Source of the DNA: Melanopsichium pennsylvanicum
Lineage: Eukaryota; Basidiomycota; Ustilaginomycetes; Ustilaginales
Assembly (NCBI GenBank): GCA_900208305.1
Contig: OAPG01000011.1
Coordinates: forward strand, 434,001-498,000
Length of the DNA: 64,000 bases
Reading direction: 5' to 3'
The notes below the pieces were generated by a model. That model saw only the letters and a list, made by a program, of their open reading frames with translations, did no database searches and was not told the origin of the DNA. Position numbers and translations under genes: made by a program. Each line of letters opens with the position of its first letter. Position 1 is the first letter of the stretch. This document shows positions 19,167-28,550 of the stretch, one piece after another.

Positions 19167-20269
19167 TGTCAGGGGGCGTTGTGCCAAACTCAAGCTTCGC
19201 GCCGAGATCCGCTGAAACCGTCTGTTTTAGCGTGTTTGAGATTGAGACCTGATAAGCAGGCCGGTTCTATTGTGTTTCGCTATGAGACCTGCTGCGCGAC
19301 TCTTGAGCTGACTGACCACTGTGAACACTCCGTTCAGAGGTAATGCGGCTCGTCTGTGTGTTGTAAGACCTTCACGATGCACGAGTGCTCTTGATGCAAG
19401 TGTTGGTCACCGTCAGGGACTGCTTCGGATGGTCTTGAAGCTGTCGTGATAATGAATTGGCTACGGTGGAGGTTCCGTGACCGCGGTTGAGGTTCCGCCT
19501 ACAGTTGAGGTGCTGTAGTGTCAGTGATGGTGCTGACAATTGTCGATGAAGCTTGTCTCCTTATACTGAGGAGAACACAGACACTGGATAGCTGCAATAC
19601 CGTATGATTGCAGCTGCTGACGAGAACTATATACTGAGTAACTGATAACGACTTGTAAAGTAAAGACTGGGTTAATATAAAGTAGAGTGGATGAGTCCCG
19701 CTCCTCCACGACTGTAAAGACTGTGTTCTTATATACCTATGGCCCTCCAGGGGCTCCCCTTTGTCCGCTATGACCCTGGTACACCAGAGTATCAATGGCC
19801 ACCAGAGTTTCGACGTGTCCGCGAGCTTGGGCCCCGTGCTAATCAATGCCGACTGTCATCAACTATGACAACCACGAGCTTGGGCCCTGTGTTAAACAAT
19901 GCTGACTGCCCTCAACTATGACAACCACGAGCTTGGGCCCCGTGTTAAACAATACCAACTGCCAGCAACCATGTCGCCCTTGAGCTTGGGCCCCGTGCTA
20001 ACCAGTGCTGGCTGTCAGCAACCATGACACACACAGCGGACGGTAGCTTGGGCCCCGTGCTAACCAGTGCTGGCTGTCAGCAACCATGACACACACAGCG
20101 GACGGTCCTACATCATGTTGCACCCTTCCATCAGGCCTCCTGTACCAGACGGAGGCTGTCAGAGGGCGTTGCACTGATATCGGATGAAACCACGTGTTCT
20201 AGCGGATGTCAACCTGAAACCCGATAGAACACAGTGTTTCACCAGGTTTGAAATCCACCTCCGGTAACA
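19167..20269 (-). repeat. E3 5' LTR
   Basis: This 1103-bp copy is identical to 12254-13356 apart from four substitutions (for example positions 19204 and 19541). It would drive transcription of gag and pol on the minus strand. Confidence 0.95.
19683..19736 (-). promoter_or_regulatory. E3 LTR core promoter and mRNA 5' end
   Basis: On the minus strand GTATATAA (19736-19729) is followed by CTCATCCACTCTA, ending at 19683. The spacing suits a transcript that begins at or just before ATCCACTCTA. Confidence 0.6.
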
Positions 20270-20274
20270 CGTAC
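20270..20274. repeat. Target-site duplication of E3, right copy
   Basis: CGTAC matches 12249-12253. Removing one copy restores the frame of the antisense gene of E2. Confidence 0.9.
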
Positions 20275-21270
20275 CTCTCCCAATCCTCGACCTCCCGCTC
20301 CCGAGACGTGAGCTCGCTCGACGCCACGCTTGCCTCGATGCAGGTGGCGAGGAGGAGCGTCGCCAGCGTATACCGTCGTCGGCAACGCCCTCGCAGTTCG
20401 CACGCACTTCTTGTGGCCGCCAAGATGGCAGTGCACACAAGCGCGCGGAGTTCTGCCCTTGCCACCGGCAGAAAGTACGTCAGCGAAGGCTGACGCGAAA
20501 CAACTGGGACACAAAAAAAAAAGGGGAGAACCAGAGTCAGCAGCGAGTATCAAATGGACAGCGAGCATTGAACGAAGAAGGGGGCAGCAGTACTCACGGT
20601 ATGCCAAGCTTGGCGCAGCGGGCGCATTGCCAACTCGGCCAAGGCATGCAGCCCTCGGTCAGTCGAAGGAGGACCAGCCAATGGAGGCGACCAGCCGCCA
20701 CGGAACCCTCCAATACCACCCAAGTAGGGGGCCAGGCCTCGCACGCCACGAACACCAGCAACACCGGAGCGATAAGCGACTCCGCCCACAGCGCAATCTC
20801 GAGGTAGTTGGGCACATGAGGCCCAACGAGCGGAGCGACAGGGTCCTCCCCGACCTTGCTAATCCTCCCTACAACCGACTCCTCCACCTCCATCGCCTCC
20901 AGCCGCTCTTCCTCCTCCTCCGCGGCATCGTTTCCCAAAAACAGCGGTTCCAGTGGCCGCGGCGTCGACCGCAACGCGACAAGCTGCTCGGCAGCAACAA
21001 TCTTGAGAGGCTGCTCGCCAGCAGCAGAGGACGGAGTAGCTGTGGCCTTGAGGCCAACAGCCGAAGGGTTTGCCACTGCCCGAGCGGCAGGATTTTGTTC
21101 ACGAAGCCTGGCGCTACGGCGCACAGGCTCTTCTGCCCTGAGGGCAGGCATTCGTGTCGACGCTGGTTGCGATGACGCAGCGGAAGGGGCATTATTCGAG
21201 TGGTTTGACATCTTGACGGTTTGGAAGGTGCTGTTGGTGGAAGAACAAGTCGGGGGAACACCCGCCAACC

Positions 21271-21279
21271 CTATTTAAG
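21271..21279 (-). promoter_or_regulatory. TATA-like box of the E2 antisense gene
   Basis: On the minus strand CTTAAATAG lies about 60 bp before the ATG at 21211 and just inside the 3' LTR boundary. The antisense gene therefore does not appear to depend on the LTR promoter. Confidence 0.45.
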
Positions 21280-21313
21280 CCTCAACGGAGCTCGGCTCTC
21301 GAAGGGGGGGTAG

Positions 21314-22326
21314 TGTCACAGGAGTGGGTCCCAAGGAAGAGGTCTGCGCAGACCAGAGATGTTGAATCGGCTGAGATCCGGTGGGAGAGCATGTCTCGAT
21401 GGATCTCAGGGAGATCTGGTGGATATTGGTGGGCTCTTGGGATTTAAGGTTAGCGCAGAACCGAGAAGTTGAATCGGACAAAATCCGGTGAGAGAGCAGG
21501 TCTCAACGGATCTCACGGAAATTTGGCGAGTGGCAGTGACTCGCCAGATATCGAAGGTATCGATGGCAAGGGGAGCATCTGCGACGGCGGTGACCAACGC
21601 CACGCCGGAACAACACATGGGCCGATCGACGCCCAGGGGGGCAATGGAGAGAGAGAGCACGCGGGCGTGCTCGGAAGCACCCTGCCGAAGGACTAGGGGC
21701 AGTCTTATTGTGCGGGGGTCCAAGCTCGACGCACGCAGGTCGTACAGTACCGATGGACCTCGCACACGATACATATATATAAATACTCTGTTCCCCGCTA
21801 TCGGATGAGCGGAAGCTCATCCACTCTATCTTATATCTCAGTCACACATAGTTATCAGTACATTGTACTTATCATACTCTACACACGTCGCACATTGCAA
21901 TACCATTTATTGCGATCCATATAGTCTGTGTCCCCGTCGGTGAACGGAGAACAACGTATAGACATTGTCGACACCCCAATTGACACTGTAGCACCTCAAC
22001 TACAGGCGGAACCTCAACCGCGGGCCTGGCACCACAACCAGTCCCTCATATCTCCACCGGCAACGACGGCTGAGGTCTAACCCAGCCGCCAGCAGTATCC
22101 CGTCAGCGTCGTGACACTTGCGTCGACCGAGTACACCGTCCAAGCTTGCCGCGTTACCTCTGTACGGAGTGTCACCAGCGGTCAGCCAATATCCGCCGAG
22201 AGATTGCCACTCACGGGATTCTCTTTGATATCCGTTGAGGCCAAGCTTAGCCGCCAGAACTCACTGAAATCCGGCGAGTCAAGATTCCTCACGGGAAGTC
22301 GGATCTCTGGCACACGACCGCTGACA
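21314..22326 (+). repeat. E2 3' LTR
   Basis: It is equal in length to 5420-6432 with about 49 substitutions. It is preceded by the purine tract GAAGGGGGGGTAG. The TATA box and the ATCCACTCTA motif are conserved at the same offsets. Confidence 0.9.
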
Positions 22327-25300
22327 CTGTGGCACTGACTGCACAGGTTTTGTTGGTCCTGCAGGTTTCCTGCAGGTTGCGCAGGTGCCAGGTGCAATCT
22401 TGCCAAGACCACAGCAACAGCTCCTCCCTTCATGAGGTGCGCCGTGTCAGGGTCCTAACACTGACTTCATGCTCAAGAGACTGCATATTGGACACAATCA
22501 ACGCAATAGCAAGATGGCATCAATGCTTGCCGCAAACATGCACATCACTTCCACCAAGAGGGACATTCATATTCTGATGTCCTTTCTTTGATGAAGCTGG
22601 CTTCAATTTTTATATGACAAGGTCCCAGGGTTGTGCTCAAATAGGTCAATGTGCTCATCAACAAAACCAACCAGCTAATTGTGGCTGTAAACTCTCTCTG
22701 CTTGTTGCTGCCAACTGAACTGGCATCAGAACTCATTGTACCGTTGTTGGAGCTTGGAATGCTGCCAAGATCAAGCCAATTGTCTCATGTCAGCAGCTTG
22801 CAAATTATGGCAGTCTAGCAAATTTTATTAGAAACGCACTCAGTCCAACCACAGCAGACGACTGTGATGGCTGGATTTGTGAAAGTGCACGTCGGTTGTT
22901 GGTGGCAGAACTGGTCACCCTCTTGGGCATGATCATGATGCAACCGCTGCAATCAACCAATGTGGTCTCTAGCTTTTTTCATGTTTCGCATGTACTGTAA
23001 TTCACTCAACTTCAGCTCTTTTTCATGCTACGAGACTGAAAACAGATCAATCGGTAGACCTGCAGTCTGTTGGTTTTGAAAGATTGGTCTTACGGTCATC
23101 ATTCAGTGTGCCAATGGTCTGATTGTGAGCAATTGTTATCTATATCCATCTTCAATGGATAGTTACGATCTGGTAACGGTTTTGAACGCGTCGATCTCAG
23201 GTTCGATTGCAAAAAGGTGAAAATTGCGAACCTCACAAACTCGAACGGAAAAAGGAGTAAAATCATGTTTGTGACAGAATTAGGACTGGGATCAGGCAGA
23301 CACCCGGGACGCTTTTCGGCTTCGCAGACCGAATCCAAGACATATTTTTTCGGACTTGTTTTATCAGATTGAATTGTCTAATTTCACGTGCTCGACAAAA
23401 GAAAAGAAAGTGGACGTCCGAGCAGCAAAACGAGCCCAAAGCAAACAGTCGGGGCGGCTGCTTCATGGCACTTTCACACGCTTTTTCTTTCTGGTGAATG
23501 ATGATTTCCTGTGGCATAAAATCTCTGTGAGAAGGACAAATCGAGTTTGGTCATGATGGCACTTTGGCCATGCAATGAAGCGCGACGGAGGCTTCACGTA
23601 TTCAAGAAAATGTGCGCGAGGCCAGGGGCAACTCCAGCAAAATCAGGCGTCACGACTGTTTACTTGTTTTACGACATACTCCAGCGTGAAGTCTTCGGGC
23701 AGACAGAAAGATAAATTGAGGGTGATGCCATTGCTGACGAAGGCGGCTGCACGAAGGGCTTTCAACTTGTTCTATCATATAATTCCTACATCATTTTTTT
23801 TAGCAAATGAGACCACTGATCTTGAGCAGCAACTCGGTCAGCCACCCCCGATCGGGTGGCTCATTGAAAAATTTACCGCGCAGGCGCGTTGAGCGAACCG
23901 ATTGAGTAGCCACTTAAATTTGGCGGTGTCTAGCACGCGTATTTGGTGGCTGCTGAAATTCGCTCCTAAATTTCTGCAGATATGTTTGATATCGGAAAAT
24001 AGTAGAAAGCAGCCCCCGGAGCCACAGAGGATCTCTACAAGACCAATGGTTGGCTGGCCTGCTAATCCCATGCAAATTCGTTATTACTTGTAAAAGATTA
24101 GATCGAGCCGAGTCGTTCGTTTAACAAAATTCCATAGCCACAGCCAGGTGACCTTACCGGCAATGTCAGACCGTTTCGTCTGTGTGGAACAAAAGATAAC
24201 TTTTCTGGTCCACGCTTGACAAAGTTTGAATTAATTGGATACTCAAGCAAGCTTATGAGCCACTTGGGGCAACTTTCCAAGGTGGCTTCGCGACCGTGTC
24301 TCACGAGGCTGAAGAAAAAACTGTACAATATATGGCCAGAAACTCAAGGAGCCTTGTGACATGGGCTACAACGCTGTTCGGACAACTCACCTACCATCCG
24401 ACTTACGTCTTCGAGAGTCGAAAGGCGTCCGGTCAGCTCGTCTAGAGCCAGCCACCCTATGCTTTCGCTTGTTTTCGTATAAAAACACATGGCATTTCCC
24501 CGGCTTCGCGAGCGATTTTCCATTTTCCCGACGATAGGACACGGGAGACAAAATTCAACTAGCCACCCGAGAAGTCACCACCGCTCCCCCTTGAGCACAA
24601 CGTCATGGCCGACCCGTTTTCTTTCTTGTCAAAACCAAAGGATCCTTTTGAGTGTTCTATTAGCATTCTGCAAAAAATACCTGTTCAGATATTTAATATC
24701 TCTGTCGGCATTCCAGCATCCAGCATCTCTGGCTGAGCCGAGACTCATGTAATTTGGTACCACAGAGGGCCGGGTTCGTGGACCTGTGGTAAACGCACTG
24801 CACCGCAGCGAATGGGACAATTAGGAGTGTTTTTTTATCATTTTTTTATTTTTATTTTTTGCAGAGACCCCAATTTTGGGGGCGGAGAGAGACCTTTCTC
24901 TGCTTGTTGAATGTGAATGTCGCAGCGATGCTGATTGGTCTGAGACGGCCACCTTATGCGTCTGAAATAATGGCTGCCATGCAACCTCTTCAACTTGTGG
25001 AACTCAACAATCAACGTTGCAGCTCATCATGAATCTCTTCACAATGTGACGGCCTTGACTGCATGACTGTACATGCTGAAGACCACAACGGCTGTTGCGC
25101 CTAGCTTCTAACCAGCAAGACGTCATGTGGAAAATGTGTTGTTGGTACAGATGTGTTGGTGGTTTGGTGATCACATCAATTGCGTTCAAGATTGATACAT
25201 TCAATGTACCAATTTGTGCAAGTTGGCTGATAGAATGCTACGGAACGAAGTTGAGTCAAGTCACATTGTTTGATTGCGTGGTGGTGACAAGTTTGCATGC

Positions 25301-25473
25301 TCCAGCGACAAAGACGGAGGGAAGGAGGCCGCCGTAGGTATAAAAGCCGACAAAGAAGATTCTGCTGTACAGCTTGACGGTAAATGTGGGTAGCAATGCC
25401 CCTCTTCGGCTGACGAATAGACCAAATGTGCTCGTTTTTCGATGGCATTGCTGCCGATGAGCTAATCTGGCTT

Positions 25474-25566
25474 GCAACACTGCAGGTCAGCCTGCGAAAG
25501 AAAAGATAAGAGCAGCAACACTGCAGGACAGCCTGTGAAAGAAAAGATAAGAGCAGCAACACAGCG
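25474..25566. repeat. 41-bp tandem repeat with GATA sites
   Basis: There are two full units and the start of a third, each beginning GCAACACTGCAGG. Each full unit contains AAAAGATAAGAG, a match to the WGATAR site of fungal GATA factors. The repeat lies 300-395 bp upstream of the carboxypeptidase ATG. Confidence 0.8.
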
Positions 25567-25784
25567 GGGTTTGATGGCGGTCTTCCGACCGGTGCGACGA
25601 AATCACCGAGCATGTTAAGCTCCTGAACGCTATCATTCTTAGACAAGCTAAGCGAGCTCGGGTCGTGTGCCTTCTGACGAGAATCCTGCATACTCGGGAC
25701 ATTGCTTTCCGCACCTTCTGACGGCGCCTAATGCTAGAGGCTGTTGTGCTCATCGTTCCTTCCAGCGGGTCGTCTTCGAAAGTA

Positions 25785-25792
25785 CATATATA
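25785..25792 (+). promoter_or_regulatory. TATA-like box of the carboxypeptidase gene
   Basis: CATATATA lies about 80 bp before the ATG at 25869. Confidence 0.4.
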
Positions 25793-25868
25793 GAAGATGC
25801 CCTCGAGCATTGCACACAGATGTTCGTGTTCAAATCTTCAAGCAAACCTCTGGAAGCCACACTAGAAA

Positions 25869-27656
25869 ATGAGAAGGACAGCCTTTCAACTTTTGCTGTC
25901 TGCTGTCCTTGCATCCCTGTTGCTGGTAAGCACGGCCGCGTCGCAGTTTGTGCGGCCTCCCACTGATCTCAAAACCAGTATCGGCTATCTTGACATCCCT
26001 GTGAGATACAAGGAAGTAACCACTGGCGCTTGCGAGACCGATTCGAGTGTCAAGAGCTTCTCGGGATATGTTGATGTCGAGCAAGACGAACACATCTTCT
26101 TCTGGTTCTTCGAGGCACGCAATCGAGACCCGAAAGATGCGCCTCTCACCGTGTGGATCAACGGTGGGCCTGGAAGCTCATCAATGATCGGTCTGTTCCA
26201 AGAAAATATCGGCCCATGCTCTGTGAACTCGAACGGCACAGTCGTCAATAATCCTTACGCTTGGAACAACGTGAGCAACATGCTCTTTATCGATCAGCCA
26301 GCAACCACCGGCTTCTCTTACACCAGGCTTGTCCCAGGCTACGTCGACCCCTCCACGGAATCGCTCATTGTGCTCCCAAACAAAACGTGCCCGGAATATG
26401 CTCAGGGGTACGGTACATGTGGAACCTACTCAGCTCCAAATGTCACCTTGACAGCCAACTCGACCGAATCTGCGGCCAAGAACTTTTACCGTACGCTACA
26501 AGGCTTTATGGGAGCGTTTCCTCAGTTTTCGCGTGAAGACTTCCACTTTGCCACAGAGTCGTACGGCGGTCACTACGGCCCAATCTTCAACAAGTACATC
26601 GAGGACCAAAATGCTCGTGGTGAGTCCAAAGCGCATAGGATTAAGCTCAAGTCGGTCATGATCGGCAACGGCTGGTACTCTCCCGAGGTCCAGTATGCTG
26701 CATACTACAACTTCACCGTTTCGCCTGGCAACACGTACGACTACCGACCATTCAACTCGTCAGTGGAACAAATGATGTACAACAACATATTTGGACCGGG
26801 CAACTGCTTGGATCAAATCCGGGACTGCTATGCGACCGGCACGAATCAGGTTTGCAGCACAGCAGACACGTTCTGTGCCAACAACGTTGAATCATTGCTG
26901 GACAACTATGCCAACAGGGACGAGTACGACATCCCCGAACTCTCGCCCGATCCATTCCCATACAGCTTCTACGTGGACTATCTCAACACGCCCGCGCTCC
27001 AAGAGGCTATCGGGGCATTCCAGAACTTCAGCGAGAGTTCCTCCACCGTTTCGAATGCGTTCGGCAACACGGGCGATGATGGTCGCGAGGATAGCACGAT
27101 CGAGGATATGCGTTCGCTGCTCGACCAGGGAGTCCAGGTGGTCATGTATGCTGGTGACGCCGACTACAACTGCAATTGGTTGGGAGGCGAAGTGATTGCT
27201 GAGCAGGTTAACCACCAAAATTTTGAGCAGGCTGGTTACGAGGACCTTCAAACTACCGACGGCGTGGCCCATGGCCAGGTGAAGCAGAGCGGACTGTTCT
27301 CGTTTGTGCGTATCTATCACAGTGGTCATGAGGTGCCGTTCTACCAGCCTCTGGCGGCGCTCGAGATGTTTGAGAGGGTGCTCAACAGCACTGATATTGC
27401 TACAGGTAAGACGAGAGTTTCTCGAGGCAGTTGCTACATGACGAGCGGACCTGAAAAGAGCATGTACAGAGAAGGCAATAGCACAGTGCTATTCGAGGTG
27501 CTTCCTGTAAATGCGACCTACAATCACACCACCAACGCACCTAGCAGCAGTGCGAAAGTCTCGACCAGAGCGGCTGTCGTCGAGGCCCGCCGAGCTGCAC
27601 GCAGCGGTGGAACGCTGCGCTCTCGCTATCGATTCCAGCGTCCCCTTATGCTGTAA
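25869..27656 (+). CDS. Secreted serine carboxypeptidase (peptidase family S10)
   Basis: The family removes single C-terminal residues from peptides at acid pH. The 595-residue protein begins with a signal peptide (hydrophobic LLLSAVLASLLLVSTAAS), so secretion or a vacuolar route is expected. Family marks are WINGGPGSSS near residue 100, the catalytic Ser in FATESYGGHYGP near 230, the Asp in MYAGDADYNCNWLGG near 431 and the His in HSGHEVPFYQP near 486. Several N-x-S/T glycosylation sites are present. The Ser motif has Thr where GESYGG is usual. No intron is needed. Two GATA-type sites in a tandem repeat upstream suggest nitrogen control, which is inference. Confidence 0.92.
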   Translation: MRRTAFQLLLSAVLASLLLVSTAASQFVRPPTDLKTSIGYLDIPVRYKEVTTGACETDSSVKSFSGYVDVEQDEHIFFWFFEARNRDPKDAPLTVWINGGPGSSSMIGLFQENIGPCSVNSNGTVVNNPYAWNNVSNMLFIDQPATTGFSYTRLVPGYVDPSTESLIVLPNKTCPEYAQGYGTCGTYSAPNVTLTANSTESAAKNFYRTLQGFMGAFPQFSREDFHFATESYGGHYGPIFNKYIEDQNARGESKAHRIKLKSVMIGNGWYSPEVQYAAYYNFTVSPGNTYDYRPFNSSVEQMMYNNIFGPGNCLDQIRDCYATGTNQVCSTADTFCANNVESLLDNYANRDEYDIPELSPDPFPYSFYVDYLNTPALQEAIGAFQNFSESSSTVSNAFGNTGDDGREDSTIEDMRSLLDQGVQVVMYAGDADYNCNWLGGEVIAEQVNHQNFEQAGYEDLQTTDGVAHGQVKQSGLFSFVRIYHSGHEVPFYQPLAALEMFERVLNSTDIATGKTRVSRGSCYMTSGPEKSMYREGNSTVLFEVLPVNATYNHTTNAPSSSAKVSTRAAVVEARRAARSGGTLRSRYRFQRPLML

Positions 27657-28040
27657 TGATCGAGAGGTCCTTAGTCTACCTGGATGCGGTAGAAAATACA
27701 AATCTTTCAAAGCTCTTCTTTTTCCTTTGTCTAGTCTGCGTGTAGTTGTGAAACGGTGATGAGGTGGAAGGTGCAGCAGCTGGAGGAGTGAGCGTCAACA
27801 TGCTGATTTGCAGCACTTCCATGTGATGATTCAAGAAGCAGCGTCGTGGATTCGTGGAGGTTGAGAAGGCGGACTTCTTGTTACTTTGCCTTTTCGGTTA
27901 ATCAGGCGAAAATTTCCGGAACCCGGAAATCTGCCTGCGTTTCAACAGGGAAAAGTTGGACGTTGGAACAGACTTGGCATGCTTCTCGTCTTTCTTCCTT
28001 TCAACCAGCTTATCTCCTTTCCCTTGCAATCTTCGACACA
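27657..28040. other. Intergenic: terminator side of the carboxypeptidase and promoter of bL33m
   Basis: No coding region is seen. A T-rich stretch near 27716-27728 may help end the carboxypeptidase transcript. The sequence before 28041 is pyrimidine-rich. Confidence 0.4.
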
Positions 28041-28413
28041 ATGGCGGCCAAGTCCAAAGCTCGGTAAGTGTCACGCTTGCTCTCTTCAGCGTCTCTGCTG
28101 TCAAATTGCAGATATGACAGAATTTCTGACAAACAATAGCACATGATTTGTTCTCTGCCAACAGCGTCGTGATTGCACGACTGCTCTCGACAGCGGGTAC
28201 TGGATTTATGTACACCACTCGCCGAACGAGGGTGGCGGAAAGGCTCAGCATGATGAAGTATGACCCCAAAGGTAAGGAAAACATCGCACAGCATGTAGGG
28301 GCTTGAAAGATGAAGTAATTGACCTGATGCAATCATGCTGTTCCTACCTTTCTCATGTCTTCCTCACAGTACGAAAGCACGTTCTATTCAAGGAGACAAA
28401 AGGATCTAAATGA
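28041..28413 (+). CDS. Mitochondrial large-subunit ribosomal protein bL33m
   Basis: This small three-exon gene has exons 28041-28063, 28165-28271 and 28370-28413, with GTAAGT and GTAAGG donors and AACAG and CACAG acceptors. The 174 nt encode 57 residues. The product starts MAAKSKAR and continues IVIARLLSTAGTGFMYTTRR and LSMMKYDPKVRKHVLFKETK, the full bacterial L33 pattern. Both the length and the C-terminal HVLFKE stretch match the family. The protein is part of the mitochondrial 54S subunit. In yeast the equivalent is Mrpl39. It lies convergent with the next gene, 137 bp away. Confidence 0.88.
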
Positions 28414-28550
28414 AACCACAAGCACTGAAATACCGGCTTGGCTTGGCTCGTAATACATGATAGGACTTCCATGTTCAAGCCGAACACCGCGTGCACATCC
28501 TCGTAGACGTACTAGCTGCTGTGTCGGTCTTCTGAATCATCTTGGCTAGA

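Larger units (their letters stand above)
12254..20269 (-). mobile_element. Element E3: complete Ty3/gypsy LTR retrotransposon nested in E2
   Basis: The 8016-bp element has 1103-bp LTRs, a primer site, gag, pol with chromodomain, and a polypurine tract (GGAAGGGGGGTAG on the minus strand) before the 3' LTR. It is flanked by CGTAC duplications. The two LTRs differ at four positions that I could find, and neither gene has a stop or frameshift, so it is young and may be competent. Unlike E1 and E2 it has no antisense gene; only about 450 bp separates pol from the 3' LTR. Its proteins are close relatives of those of E2. Confidence 0.95.
12026..21211 (-). pseudogene. Antisense two-exon gene of E2 with a cysteine cluster, split by E3
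   Basis: Exon 1 is 21211-20598, followed by a 94-bp intron (GTGAGT donor, CTGACT branch-like site, TCCCAG acceptor). Exon 2 is 20503-20275 and then, across E3, 12253-12026. The pieces total 1071 nt with a continuous frame and one terminal stop, so the gene coded for 356 residues before E3 arrived. The cluster CARCAKLGIPC spans the intron. After about 20 residues comes CVHCHLGGHKKC, giving C-x2-C-x6-C...C-x2-C-x7-C. The N-terminus is Ser/Ala-rich with an acidic run (AAEEEEER). I chose the ATG at 21211 over the in-frame 21268 because the TATA-like box lies at 21271-21279. E1 has an antisense gene in the same place with the same cysteine spacing. Function is unknown. Confidence 0.65.
5420..22326 (+). 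mobile_element. Element E2: Ty3/gypsy LTR retrotransposon, split by E3
   Basis: The element is bounded by direct 1013-bp repeats starting TGTCA and ending TGACA. Its order is 5' LTR, primer site, gag, pol with chromodomain, 3' region with an antisense gene, polypurine tract (GAAGGGGGGGTAG, 21301-21313) and 3' LTR. Removing E3 and one copy of its target duplication leaves about 8.9 kb. I count about 49 differences between the LTRs (roughly 95% identity), mostly transitions. No target duplication is apparent: CCTAC on the left, CTGTG on the right. One stop codon in pol and the E3 insertion make it non-autonomous. Confidence 0.9.
22327..25868. other. No gene recognised; CpG-poor left part, promoter of the carboxypeptidase at right
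   Basis: From 22327 to about 23100 the sequence is poor in CpG like 4487-5419, and may be the other half of the repeat into which E2 inserted. From 23100 to 25470 frames are short and show no recognisable domain. The motif AGCCACC or its complement recurs between 23830 and 24570. One pair at 23840-23861 forms an inverted repeat around CCGATC. The last 400 bp contain a 41-bp tandem repeat and a TATA-like box upstream of the S10 gene. Confidence 0.5.

Noticed and set aside
19131..19193. Upstream in-frame ATG for E3 gag
   Set aside because: It lies inside the LTR and before the primer site. The ATG at 19130 corresponds to the gag start position in E2.
23190..23215. Possible tRNA B box (GGTTCGATTGC)
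   Set aside because: I find no matching A box or cloverleaf around it. I found no other tRNA or rRNA in the window.
23830..24570. Recurring AGCCACC / GGTGGCT motif as a repeat family
   Set aside because: The occurrences are short and irregularly spaced. I cannot tell them from chance without counting against background.
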